From: a virus
IMG/VR virus record: IMGVR_UViG_3300021185_000481
Coordinates: 1 to 37,208 of that record
Strand: one strand, 5' to 3'
DNA length: 37,208 nt
A model generated the notes under the pieces. That model searched no databases. It was not told where the DNA came from and saw nothing but the letters and a program-made list of their open reading frames with translations. Positions 7,466-15,464 of this stretch are shown in pieces (position 1 is the stretch's first letter; the number at the start of each line of letters is the position of its first letter). A program made the position numbers and the translations under genes.

Positions 7466-8250
7466 AAAGAATGATATTCCAAGTGTCGGTGGGCAAACCA
7501 TCCAAACTATACAATCACTGTATACGCAGTGTACATTTCTATTGTGAACGAAATGGAATTGACCACATTGTTCTGACACAACCTAAACTACGAATCAAAC
7601 CTGACATATTCTCTAGTGGCAGAAGTGAAGAGTCATACATGAAGTATGGTGGTTATCTCCCCATCTTTGAGAAAGAGAATGCGTTTGAGTATCTGGATGA
7701 GTATGACCAGATCGCAATCATTGATGCTGATATCTATATTAGACCAGATGCACCAAATATCTTTGATGAGTTTGATTGTAAATGTGCATTCGGGGCAGTT
7801 GCAGAACGAGAGATGGATATCCAACCTTGGTACAGTGGTAAGATTCAAAACTACTCCGCCATGCAGTATCGTCATTTACACGGTAGTGAACAAGGAGACT
7901 TCAAACCCAATCATAATGGTTATGAGTTCTTCAACATGGGAATGATTCTCTTGAATTCAAAACAATTCAAACCCTACCTCAAGGGACAAGACCCCCACAG
8001 TTTTCTAAATCGAATGGAGTTCAAAGACTTTGTTGATGGTGTGGGTGCGTACAAGTGGAGCACTGACCAGACACTCCTGAACTATTTCCTGAAGAAGTAT
8101 AAGATTCCTACCCGCCACATGGGTGGTGAGTGGAACGGACTATTCGGTGCAGTAAACAATATAAAGGATTGTCACTTTGTTCACTTCTTTCTTAAAGACA
8201 AACTTCCCAATAGTGGGGAGAACGTTGAAGAGTTGATGAATGAAATATAG
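7462..8250 (+). CDS. Glycosyltransferase, GT8-like
   Basis: The 262-residue protein has a GT-A-type strand ending in the metal-binding DAD (88-90, in AIIDADIY), then NGYEFFNMGMILLN, TDQTLLNYF and FVHFF near the end. These match the GT8-like pattern also seen at 1492 and 16795: acidic triad, F-N-x-G block, then an aspartate followed by Q. It probably transfers a hexose from a nucleotide sugar. It starts within the stop of the preceding small gene (ATGA) and overlaps the next small gene by 11 bases. Confidence 0.75.
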   Translation: MKRMIFQVSVGKPSKLYNHCIRSVHFYCERNGIDHIVLTQPKLRIKPDIFSSGRSEESYMKYGGYLPIFEKENAFEYLDEYDQIAIIDADIYIRPDAPNIFDEFDCKCAFGAVAEREMDIQPWYSGKIQNYSAMQYRHLHGSEQGDFKPNHNGYEFFNMGMILLNSKQFKPYLKGQDPHSFLNRMEFKDFVDGVGAYKWSTDQTLLNYFLKKYKIPTRHMGGEWNGLFGAVNNIKDCHFVHFFLKDKLPNSGENVEELMNEI

Positions 8251-8395
8251 AGACGCTAAGTTTATAATTCGTACTTATGAGAAAGATGTTAATAGTGGTA
8301 AGTTGAAAGATTCTGATGGTTCTATAAGGGAGTCTGTGGAAGAAGCGAGAAAGATTACCCACGAATTTTGGATGCGGCAATTCAAAAAGTTATAA
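8240..8395 (+). CDS. Small hypothetical protein, 51 residues
   Basis: A complete 51-codon frame begins with ATG at 8240, seven bases after GAAGAG, and ends TAA at 8393-8395. The product starts MKYRDAKFII and contains SVEEARKITHEFW, a regular helix-like, charged sequence with codon use like the neighbours. It fills the otherwise unexplained gap between the glycosyltransferase and the di-iron gene, and its stop overlaps the late promoter. No known family is recognised. Confidence 0.62.
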   Translation: MKYRDAKFIIRTYEKDVNSGKLKDSDGSIRESVEEARKITHEFWMRQFKKL

Positions 8396-8398
8396 ATA
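8391..8398 (+). promoter_or_regulatory. T4-type late promoter (TATAAATA)
   Basis: An exact TATAAATA lies 36 bases before the di-iron gene at 8434, which has TAGGAG as a good ribosome binding site. T4 late promoters use this octamer through the gp55 sigma factor with gp33 and the gp45 clamp, and a gp33 gene is present at 24515. The position between two genes and facing a well-spaced start makes it convincing. Confidence 0.82.
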
Positions 8399-8433
8399 CA
8401 TCTATACATTAATAGAGTGATAGGAGAACCAGT

Positions 8434-9129
8434 ATGTTAAACCCCAACGAATTTGTGAAGAAGATTCGCAACGAGAACCAAGCACTATTTGAAGCGTCAA
8501 AGATGAACGTCAAGGCGTACTTTGAAGGTGACTTACCCCAAGAAGAGATGGTCGATCATTTCATTGGTCGCATGGTCAATGAACGTATGAACATGACCGA
8601 AATCTCTGCACAGATCGCAAATGTATCTGATGATGCAGACCCCAAAGAGTTAGAACTACTCACCAAACAAGCGCATGACGAAGCGAAACATTACCGTATG
8701 GTTCGAGAAGTAATCGAACATATCAAGGGTGAAGAGATCGATGTCGTACAGGCACTTGAAGATGAACGAAAGGCAGACACCGCAAAAGGTGCTACACTTC
8801 TAGAGAAGTATGGTGCAGATGATGAGGCAGTTCTTGCCGCATATCAATTGGTTGCGGAAGGTCGTGCAGAAGCAGTCTGGAATCAGATGGCAGATACTAT
8901 TCAAGACGAGTTCATCTCTACCCGCTATCGTGAGATCGCAAAAGACGAAGGTTTCCACAGTGCAATCGGTGGATGGAAGTTACGTCAAGTCGCAACTGAC
9001 ACTGAGACACAGGATCGTGTACAAAGTGTGGTTGAAGGAATGCGTAAAGACCTTTTTGAAATCTCATGTCAAAATACAGTCGAGGCCGAAGGTTCACGAA
9101 AACTCGTGAGTGCCGCCTACGGTTGGTAG
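8434..9129 (+). CDS. Ferritin-like di-iron protein
   Basis: The 231-residue, mainly helical protein carries two ExxH motifs, E83-x-x-H86 (in HDEAKHY) and E172-x-x-H175 (in KDEGFHS). Candidate partner glutamates are at 50 or 56 and 142 or 146, which is the four-helix di-iron site of the ferritin-like superfamily. Members bind two irons and act as oxygenases, desaturases or iron stores. The subfamily is not clear; it is not an obvious ribonucleotide reductase small chain, since the length is far too short. It has its own late promoter at 8391 and a strong TAGGAG site, so it may be made late and at high level, unlike the rest of the cassette. Confidence 0.78.
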   Translation: MLNPNEFVKKIRNENQALFEASKMNVKAYFEGDLPQEEMVDHFIGRMVNERMNMTEISAQIANVSDDADPKELELLTKQAHDEAKHYRMVREVIEHIKGEEIDVVQALEDERKADTAKGATLLEKYGADDEAVLAAYQLVAEGRAEAVWNQMADTIQDEFISTRYREIAKDEGFHSAIGGWKLRQVATDTETQDRVQSVVEGMRKDLFEISCQNTVEAEGSRKLVSAAYGW

Positions 9130-9684
9130 ATGAGAATCGGACTCACTCAACGAGTCCTCACGCACAACAGAGAAGTTTATGACTCCCTTGACCAGAACTG
9201 GTATCAGTTGTTAAGGGGTCATGAACTTGTCCCTGTACCAAACCGTGATGACTTAGATTATAAACCCCTTGCAAAATCTCTTGACCTTCTGATCATTACA
9301 GGAGGAGGAAATGAGCGAGTTCGTATCACCACTGAAATATCTCTTGCGACAGAGATGATTAAATTAGATAAACCCATCCTTGGTATTTGTCACGGAGCAT
9401 TCTTACTTACAGATATCCTTGGTGGTAAAACAAGAACAGGTAAAGAGAATCATCATGGTGAGGAGCACACGGTATTTGATCAGAATAATTCGTCACATAT
9501 AGTGAATAGTTTTCATAATATTTCTATTGACAAATGCCCCCCAAATAGTGTACAATTATGTACAGATACAGACGGTGACGTTGAGTCATGGATTAAAGAT
9601 AAAGTCTGTGCAATTGTTTGGCATCCTGAGAGGATGTTGCTTCCATACATACCAGAGGAGATAATGAAGGTGACTGGATTATGA
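9130..9684 (+). CDS. Class I glutamine amidotransferase (peptidase C26-like)
   Basis: The 184-residue protein has the nucleophile elbow GICHGA (C87) and the catalytic pair WHPER (H165, E167), with TGGGN at 57-61 forming the oxyanion region. The N-terminus, with LTQR and SLDQNWYQLL, and VNSFHN at 125-130 recall the C26 hydrolases of capsule loci, including the gamma-glutamyl-CDP-amidate hydrolase of Campylobacter phosphoramidate synthesis. It may therefore hydrolyse a gamma-glutamyl intermediate or supply ammonia. The gene starts at the base after the di-iron stop, and its end overlaps the cupin gene (ATGA). A candidate promoter lies inside it. Confidence 0.82.
   Translation: MRIGLTQRVLTHNREVYDSLDQNWYQLLRGHELVPVPNRDDLDYKPLAKSLDLLIITGGGNERVRITTEISLATEMIKLDKPILGICHGAFLLTDILGGKTRTGKENHHGEEHTVFDQNNSSHIVNSFHNISIDKCPPNSVQLCTDTDGDVESWIKDKVCAIVWHPERMLLPYIPEEIMKVTGL
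9527..9556 (+). promoter_or_regulatory. Candidate sigma70-type promoter inside a gene
   Basis: TTGACA (9527-9532) is followed after 18 bases by TACAAT (9551-9556), one mismatch from consensus. Its spacer begins with a C-rich block much like that of the promoter at 22057. It lies near the end of the amidotransferase gene and could drive the cupin and the sulfotransferase-like genes. Coding overlap makes this tentative. Confidence 0.42.
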
Positions 9685-10349
9685 TTAATATAAAAGAAGG
9701 TCAGACCTATCAAGTTCGTGATATATGGAGTTATGATATCACGTTTATAAAAGGTAGGTACACAAGTGACGAATTCGTAGGAATGACTTACGGAACAAGT
9801 TACTTGATGGGTAAGAACTCTAGTATCAGTATAGAGGATGGATTGTCAGTCTTTGGTAAGGATTTTGCGGGACAGACAGGTAATAAGTTTACCGTATATG
9901 ATGACTCTACATTCGCCCATATAAAATTCTATGGACTGTCCATGAATGATGAACGTCTGTTTATACCTCATGGGAATCCAAAGGGTAATCTATCGTACAT
10001 GGATGGTGGTACAAATACTACCGCAGTAAATCCTGGCAGACTAGGATTACCCGTTATCAACTATGTCCATTTCCCCGCAGGGATGAAACAAACCCTACAC
10101 ACCCATCCAAGTCAACGTATTGGTCTTATTCTTTCTGGTAAAGGTGAGATTGAACTTGATGACGGAGTAATGTTTCCTATCAAAGAAGGTGACTGTTGGG
10201 TGATGGAAAGAAATGTACTACACAACTTTATGTGTAATCAAGGTGAAGATGTCACCCTATTCGTGTTCAGTCCTGACTCTGGTACAGGGCCGACAGATGA
10301 AATTAATCCATTGAAGGTGAGAACTTATGTCGGACAAACAAGGGTCTAA
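9681..10349 (+). CDS. Cupin-domain protein
   Basis: The 222-residue protein has a clear C-terminal cupin barrel from about residue 120. The first motif is HTHPSQRIGLILSGKGE (H140, H142) and the second ends VLHNF (H181), giving a histidine metal site. The N-terminal half, with strands around 1-90, may be a second degenerate barrel without the histidines. Cupins in glycan clusters act as sugar isomerases, epimerases or dioxygenases. The role here is open. It is translationally coupled to the amidotransferase by ATGA overlap and overlaps the next gene by 23 bases. Confidence 0.8.
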   Translation: MINIKEGQTYQVRDIWSYDITFIKGRYTSDEFVGMTYGTSYLMGKNSSISIEDGLSVFGKDFAGQTGNKFTVYDDSTFAHIKFYGLSMNDERLFIPHGNPKGNLSYMDGGTNTTAVNPGRLGLPVINYVHFPAGMKQTLHTHPSQRIGLILSGKGEIELDDGVMFPIKEGDCWVMERNVLHNFMCNQGEDVTLFVFSPDSGTGPTDEINPLKVRTYVGQTRV

Positions 10350-10965
10350 GAAACTAATCATAATCACGGGCCCACAGGGTTCGGGCAATCATCTATTCAG
10401 TAAGATATTCAGTTACCATCCCGATGTAAATGGATGGGACTTTGCAGACAAGTACTGGATACCATCTGACGAAGAACCCTTTGCAGAGTGTTGGGTTGAT
10501 CCATCCAAGACAAAGAGTATGCTGACCCAAGACTATATGGTTGCGAATGTCAGTGTACCATTCGTGTTTGATGGTACAAAACGAATCCCTTATATACAGG
10601 AAGTCATCTACGAAGCACAAGAGGCGGGATATGATGTAAAGGTCTGTGTCGTAGTAAGGGACAAAAATATCAACGTAGAACAACAACTCAGAGTTCGTAA
10701 GGAAGTGACTCTCCCTGTTGCATTACAGTATTACTACAACCTAGATGCAGATTTAGAGTTTCTGTCACACGAGACACTCTATCTCTATGGGAGTGTTTAC
10801 TTGAAGTGGTTGTCCAAGGTACTGGACTTTCCTATTGCTTGTTGGGATAAAAGAGTCGCACAGACTCTAGAGGATGACCAGAACGCCAAGTATGTGAAAC
10901 ACGTAGAAGAACACTGGTTAGATGAACAAGTATGGAATGGAATAAGACCAAAGAATGAAAGGTAG
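10327..10965 (+). CDS. P-loop sulfotransferase-like protein
   Basis: The 212-residue protein starts with a strand and P-loop, IIITGPQGSGNH (G15 to H22), followed by LFSKIFSYHPDVNGW. That resembles the 5'-phosphosulfate binding loop of sulfotransferases. A second strand, VKVCVVVRD, fits the position of the 3'-phosphate site. It could instead be a kinase-like P-loop protein, as the loop is GxxGSG rather than a textbook PKxGTT. It overlaps the cupin gene by 23 bases and the next P-loop gene by 11. Confidence 0.6.
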   Translation: MSDKQGSKKLIIITGPQGSGNHLFSKIFSYHPDVNGWDFADKYWIPSDEEPFAECWVDPSKTKSMLTQDYMVANVSVPFVFDGTKRIPYIQEVIYEAQEAGYDVKVCVVVRDKNINVEQQLRVRKEVTLPVALQYYYNLDADLEFLSHETLYLYGSVYLKWLSKVLDFPIACWDKRVAQTLEDDQNAKYVKHVEEHWLDEQVWNGIRPKNER

Positions 10966-11524
10966 ATATTTATTAATGACGGGTGCGCCAGGCAGTCGAT
11001 GGTCTGGAGTTGCAAACAACATTCACGCATCAAAGGATTTCGATCAGACCGATAATAACGAGAGGAGATCATTCACTCATCACAATGGACTGGTGCATGG
11101 TGGTGCATACTTTGATCCCATGATGGAGTTTAGGTTTGAGAAGAAAGAATGGGACTTGCCTTTTTGTGGTGAAGGTGTTAGACTAATCAAGTCACATACA
11201 TTAGCAGTACAACTGAGTAACTATCACAAGTACCCTGTTGTTATGGTAATAAGAAATGACTATGAGTGTTGGAAGTGGTGGAATGAGTGTGGTGGTTTTG
11301 AAATTCCATATCCCACTTACAAGTGGTACAAGGATCAAGATTCTATGTTCAAGATGATACAGTCTCAGAATAAGGCGATAACAACATTCATATATAACTA
11401 TAAACATAAAGTGTTGAAGTGTGAGAGTAACCATGAGGTGCTTGAGATTCTGGGACTAGACTCTAGCGTTAAGATTGACGAATATGATAAGAAGGATGTG
11501 AGTGTATATGTCTACCAACCCTAA
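10955..11524 (+). CDS. P-loop protein, sulfotransferase-like, marine-phage type
   Basis: The 189-residue protein begins YLLMTGAPGSRWSGVANNI, with a P-loop-like turn at residues 10-17. It goes on with VHGGAYFDPMMEF, IKSHTLA and VVMVIRNDYECWKWW. The last block looks like the 3'-phosphate site of sulfotransferases (VIRN). I recognise the MTGAPGS-x-WS opening from uncharacterised cyanophage and pelagic phage proteins. The activity is unproven. It overlaps genes on both sides, 11 bases upstream and 23 downstream. Confidence 0.65.
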   Translation: MKGRYLLMTGAPGSRWSGVANNIHASKDFDQTDNNERRSFTHHNGLVHGGAYFDPMMEFRFEKKEWDLPFCGEGVRLIKSHTLAVQLSNYHKYPVVMVIRNDYECWKWWNECGGFEIPYPTYKWYKDQDSMFKMIQSQNKAITTFIYNYKHKVLKCESNHEVLEILGLDSSVKIDEYDKKDVSVYVYQP

Positions 11525-12065
11525 AATGATTGATGCAGCAATGAGAGAATGGTTAAAGGATTACTTCACACACGACTGGCCAAGTTCACGCACTGCGGGA
11601 CTTGATAACTACTATTGGACAGGGTTTAGGTTAATAGATGAAATCAGAGAAGGGGAACGAGTTCTGGATGTTGGTTGTGGTCTCAATCCTTTTAAGCGTC
11701 ATATTTCCGGTCTGCATGGAATTGATATTACCGACATAGGTTCTGATGAACAAGTACCGATTGAATACTACAAGACCGATGAGAAGTTTGATGTTGCGTT
11801 TGCATTGGGTAGTATCAACTTTGGCGCCTATCAAACAATCGTAGATCAGACCGAGGGAATGGTCAATGCATTAAAACAGAAGTCACGTATATACTGGAGA
11901 TGCAATCCAGCGCACCGTGATCATGGTAATGCCAGAGTGGATGATGTACCATTCTTTCATTGGAGATTAGAACACCATCTCTTATTATCAAAACGATTCG
12001 GATATGAAATCACAGAATTTATGCCTGACCGGAATAGATATTATGTGAAGTGGGAAAGAGAATGA
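11502..12065 (+). CDS. Class I SAM-dependent methyltransferase
   Basis: The 187-residue protein carries motif I VLDVGCG at 54-60, with GIDITD as the acidic end of strand two and FDVAFALGSINF as motif IV. Start choice is ambiguous: GTG at 11502 is five bases after AAGGA, while ATG at 11508 is 11 bases after it and would remove two residues. The substrate could be a sugar, a carboxylate or a small metabolite in the cassette. No DNA methyltransferase catalytic motif such as DPPY is seen. Its stop overlaps the sulfotransferase start. Confidence 0.8.
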   Translation: MYMSTNPKMIDAAMREWLKDYFTHDWPSSRTAGLDNYYWTGFRLIDEIREGERVLDVGCGLNPFKRHISGLHGIDITDIGSDEQVPIEYYKTDEKFDVAFALGSINFGAYQTIVDQTEGMVNALKQKSRIYWRCNPAHRDHGNARVDDVPFFHWRLEHHLLLSKRFGYEITEFMPDRNRYYVKWERE

Positions 12066-12760
12066 AAATGTTTATACACATCCCCAAGAACGGTGGGATG
12101 ACAATAAGAAAACATGACCAGATTAGAAGTAAGGTTTTACTAGGACAACCAAACAACTTAAAGAATTCATCATATGTGCAGGGTGTTACACAGAAGATGC
12201 ATGACACCAAAGACCATGCAGGGTACGAACACGCAAGGTGGAGAGACTGGAAACAAGACTTAAAAGAAACACACCAAGCAGTCGCAATCGTTCGTAATCC
12301 TTGGGATAGAGTATGTTCTCGTTATATGTTCGCAAAGAAGGTAATGGAATACGAAGGGACTCAACCACAAGACTATGCAGACACTTCATCCTTTGAGGCA
12401 TTCCTAGAGGAACGTCACAAGTGGGGTGGTGTTGAATATATGTGGCATCGTGCAATACGTGGATGGTACAATGCATACGAACACGTGTGTGACGAGGAAG
12501 GAAACAACCGATGTCACATCCTACGGTTTGAGAACTACAACGAAGATGTGAAACTTTACTTCGGTCTACTGACTGACCCAAACCCTCGTAACATTACTCG
12601 TGTGCCTAATGATAAAGGTAAGACTGGATACGGTACTTCTTATAAAGATATATACAACGAAGAGACCATACAAATAGTCGCAGACTGGTATCAGAAAGAC
12701 ATAGACTATTGGGGGTTTGACTTTGATACTGGCGCAACGAGGAATTATTGGAATGCTTAA
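12062..12760 (+). CDS. Sulfotransferase
   Basis: The 232-residue protein has both signature sites of PAPS-dependent sulfotransferases. The 5'-phosphosulfate loop is IHIPKNGGMT (residues 5-14) and the 3'-phosphate loop is AIVRNPWDRVCSRY, with R78 and S87. This matches the carbohydrate sulfotransferase group (Sulfotransfer_2 type), so a sugar acceptor is likely. The start at ATG 12062 overlaps the methyltransferase stop and has GGAAAGAG just upstream. A GTG at 12050 would add four residues and is less likely. The C-terminus overlaps the next gene by eight bases. Confidence 0.85.
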   Translation: MKMFIHIPKNGGMTIRKHDQIRSKVLLGQPNNLKNSSYVQGVTQKMHDTKDHAGYEHARWRDWKQDLKETHQAVAIVRNPWDRVCSRYMFAKKVMEYEGTQPQDYADTSSFEAFLEERHKWGGVEYMWHRAIRGWYNAYEHVCDEEGNNRCHILRFENYNEDVKLYFGLLTDPNPRNITRVPNDKGKTGYGTSYKDIYNEETIQIVADWYQKDIDYWGFDFDTGATRNYWNA

Positions 12761-13376
12761 AGAACTGTTTGACAATTATGATTGTGATAAGGGTACAAGT
12801 AAACACCACTATTACAAGGACTATGAACCATATTTTAAGGAATTGAGAAACGAACCTCTAAACTTCCTTGAGATAGGAACATTCAATGGTGCATCGACCC
12901 GTGCCTTTCATGATTACTTTCCCAATGCGAACATCTACACCATAGATATCTTTGAAAGAACTAATCCAAATGATTTGGAAATCTTAAATAAAGATCGAGT
13001 ACACTGGATAAAGGCAGATTCTATGAGTGCGACTCTTCCCCAAAAGATTAAAAGTGAATGGGGTGATGTTGAGTTTGATTTCATTATCGATGACGGAGCG
13101 CATTGGCCTGAAGCAAACAGATTGACATTCGAGAATCTTGTACCTTTTCTAAAGGATGACGGTACATACTTTATTGAAGATGTATGGCCGATGGACATAA
13201 TGAGTAGTGAAGAATTGAATAATAAATGGTTGAAGGGTAGACCTGATAAGTATGATATACTGAAATACAACCGTTTCATGTCGGCACTAGACCCATATGA
13301 AGTTACACAACACGACCGCAGAAGTGAAACCAAACAAGGTGACACATACATTATAGCGATAAAAAATAATGATTAA
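12753..13376 (+). CDS. Class I methyltransferase, macrocin O-methyltransferase-like
   Basis: The 207-residue protein has motif I FLEIGTFNGAS at 38-48, an acidic strand-two end (TIDIFE) and the block FIIDDGAHWPEA. The latter is typical of the macrocin/TylF and Methyltransf_24 group that methylates sugar hydroxyls. Starting at ATG 12753 is preferred over an upstream in-frame ATG at 12717, because the latter lies deep in the sulfotransferase gene and adds a non-conserved leader. It fits with sulfotransferases and glycosyltransferases as a tailoring enzyme. It ends inside the next gene's first codons. Confidence 0.82.
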   Translation: MLKELFDNYDCDKGTSKHHYYKDYEPYFKELRNEPLNFLEIGTFNGASTRAFHDYFPNANIYTIDIFERTNPNDLEILNKDRVHWIKADSMSATLPQKIKSEWGDVEFDFIIDDGAHWPEANRLTFENLVPFLKDDGTYFIEDVWPMDIMSSEELNNKWLKGRPDKYDILKYNRFMSALDPYEVTQHDRRSETKQGDTYIIAIKNND

Positions 13377-14715
13377 ACTAGTACTATTTGATTTAGACGG
13401 TGTCCTTGTTGACACCAAGAAGATGCACTTTTATGCACTGAACGAAGCATTAGAAGATAATGGATATCCCAAAATTACCCTAGAAGACCATCTGTCAAAA
13501 TATGACGGACTTCCGACAATAGATAAGTTGGAAATGATGGGTATTGTGGGAGAGATGCAAAGGAGGATTAGCATACACAAACAATCTCGCACGTATATAA
13601 AACTGAATAGCATTATGCCTAACCCCGACATTACAGAGGTGTTTGCTAATCTAAAACAGGATGGGTACAAGATAGCGATCTGTTCTAATGCAATGGATAA
13701 AACTGTGACGAAATGTGTGAATGGGTTAGAAATACAATCCTATGTAGATATGATACAGTCTAGCACTGATGTGGACAATCCTAAACCACATCCTCAAATG
13801 TGGTGGAACGTAATGTCAGAGTACGGAGTATATCCCGAAGAGTGTGTCATCATTGAGGATTCGCCAAAAGGTCTTGCATCGGCATACCATTCTGGTGTTC
13901 CTCATACACAGATTATACGAGTAGATTCTCCAGATGATATCAATATGGATATCGTAAAACAAGTAAGGGGTTCCAGAGATACGAGGGCAAAGTGGGTGGA
14001 TAAGAAGATGAATATATTAATACCGATGGCGGGTGCGGGTAGTCGTTTCGCTAAAGCAGGATACACCTTCCCCAAACCACTGATTGATGTCAACGGCAAA
14101 CCAATGATTCAGACTGTGGTAGAGAACATCAATATCGATGCGAACTACATTTTTATTGTACAGAAGGAACACCGTGAGAAGTATAACCTAGACAATATGT
14201 TGGGTCTAATTGCACCCGACTGTAAGATTGTAGAGGTGGATGGTGTGACCGAAGGTGCCGCATGTACGACACTACTTGCCGAGGAGTATATTGACAATGA
14301 CCAACCATTGTTTATTGCAAACTCTGACCAGTGGGTGAACTGGAATTCACTTGACTTCATCTACAAGATGAATGAACTGAAGGCGGATGGTGGTATTGTT
14401 ACTTTCAAAGCAACACATCCAAAATGGAGTTACGCTGCGGTTGATAATGATGGCATGGTTACCGAGGTTGCAGAGAAGAACCCAATCAGTGACAATGCGA
14501 CTGTGGGGTTCTACTACTGGAAAGAGGGACAAGACTACGTAGAGTCTGCAAAAGATATGATCGCAATGGACAAGAGAGTGAATGGTGAGTTCTATGTGTG
14601 TCCTGTATTCAATCAAGCAATCTTGATGGGTAAGAAGATATTCACACATAACGTAGAAGAGATGTGGGGTCTTGGTACACCAGAAGACCTTGAGACATAT
14701 CTGCGTGAGTGGTAG
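13369..14715 (+). CDS. Fusion of HAD phosphatase and sugar nucleotidyltransferase
   Basis: This 448-residue protein joins two enzymes. Residues 1 to about 205 are a HAD phosphatase of the beta-phosphoglucomutase group: LFDLDGVLVDT, then CSNAMDKT, KPHPQM and IEDSPKG. From residue 214 a nucleotidyltransferase starts, MNILIPMAGAGSRF, with FPKPLIDVNGKPMI and an acidic pair in ANSDQWV. The second half makes NDP-sugars or similar activated groups from NTP. Met214 (14008) follows TAAGAAG and could be an internal start giving the transferase alone. Fusion implies that one pathway uses both a phosphatase and an activation step. It is the best evidence that the cassette makes its own donor. Confidence 0.87.
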   Translation: MIKLVLFDLDGVLVDTKKMHFYALNEALEDNGYPKITLEDHLSKYDGLPTIDKLEMMGIVGEMQRRISIHKQSRTYIKLNSIMPNPDITEVFANLKQDGYKIAICSNAMDKTVTKCVNGLEIQSYVDMIQSSTDVDNPKPHPQMWWNVMSEYGVYPEECVIIEDSPKGLASAYHSGVPHTQIIRVDSPDDINMDIVKQVRGSRDTRAKWVDKKMNILIPMAGAGSRFAKAGYTFPKPLIDVNGKPMIQTVVENINIDANYIFIVQKEHREKYNLDNMLGLIAPDCKIVEVDGVTEGAACTTLLAEEYIDNDQPLFIANSDQWVNWNSLDFIYKMNELKADGGIVTFKATHPKWSYAAVDNDGMVTEVAEKNPISDNATVGFYYWKEGQDYVESAKDMIAMDKRVNGEFYVCPVFNQAILMGKKIFTHNVEEMWGLGTPEDLETYLREW

Positions 14716-15464
14716 TGAAGACAGCATTATGTTTATCTGGAAGGTGGAATGAACACTGTCACCAGAAATGGATTGATAGAACCCAAGAGATAATTTCGCA
14801 CGACAAGATGTTCACGGGTACATGGAAGGGTCAAGACTATGATGCTGACTACTACTTTGATGACCCTGAGAATCTGTACCATCCAGTATTCGACACCGAA
14901 CCCTATCCTGATGACGCAAGTGAACTGAGGAGAGATATATTTCCTCGTATCATAGCACAGTGGGACGAAGCTGGTATAGATCATTCTCAAAGGAAACACG
15001 CATACGCAAGTGCGAACTGGCATAAACAGATTCTCATGCACAATGAGATGATGAAGTCTATCCCCGAAGAGTACGACATGATCATACGAACTAGATTCGA
15101 TGTGATTGTGTCTGATGTTATTCCTTGGGATGAATTACTGAATCGGTCGTATGATAATGTTCTTCCTATTGGGTTCAACTGTATGAACTACTATGGACAC
15201 CACGGACACAATGATCTCCAAGGTATGAGTAAAGAAACTACTTACTATATCAATGATGCCTTAATCATGCACCCAAGAGAATGTTGGGATACCGACTTAG
15301 TGGATCGACTATATAAGGATAAGAAGTTAAAGAGTGCGGAAGAGGGGTGGTATCAAATACTATCCGAACCATTTGGAATGTACCACAAGAGTTATCATGG
15401 TGGTTGTTACCTATCAGAGAGATGGGAGTATGTAAGAGATGTTGATGAAAACCTTCATAATTAG
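14715..15464 (+). CDS. Glycosyltransferase-like protein
   Basis: The 249-residue protein begins KTALCLSGRWN and contains YDMIIRTRFDVIV at about 118-130. The RTRFD block marks a family of uncharacterised glycosyltransferase-like proteins found in capsule and phage loci. The DALIMHPRE and FGMYHKS segments match their C-terminal half. The best start is GTG at 14715, overlapping the previous TAG by one base; an upstream GTG at 14709 lies inside the previous gene. It overlaps the following GT25-like gene by 20 bases. Donor and acceptor are unknown. Confidence 0.7.
   Translation: MKTALCLSGRWNEHCHQKWIDRTQEIISHDKMFTGTWKGQDYDADYYFDDPENLYHPVFDTEPYPDDASELRRDIFPRIIAQWDEAGIDHSQRKHAYASANWHKQILMHNEMMKSIPEEYDMIIRTRFDVIVSDVIPWDELLNRSYDNVLPIGFNCMNYYGHHGHNDLQGMSKETTYYINDALIMHPRECWDTDLVDRLYKDKKLKSAEEGWYQILSEPFGMYHKSYHGGCYLSERWEYVRDVDENLHN

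Noticed and set aside
13407-13435. TTGACA followed 17 bases later by TATGCA in the HAD domain as a promoter
   Set aside because: The -10 match is weak, and the -35 codes for the conserved VDT of HAD motif I, so the protein explains it.
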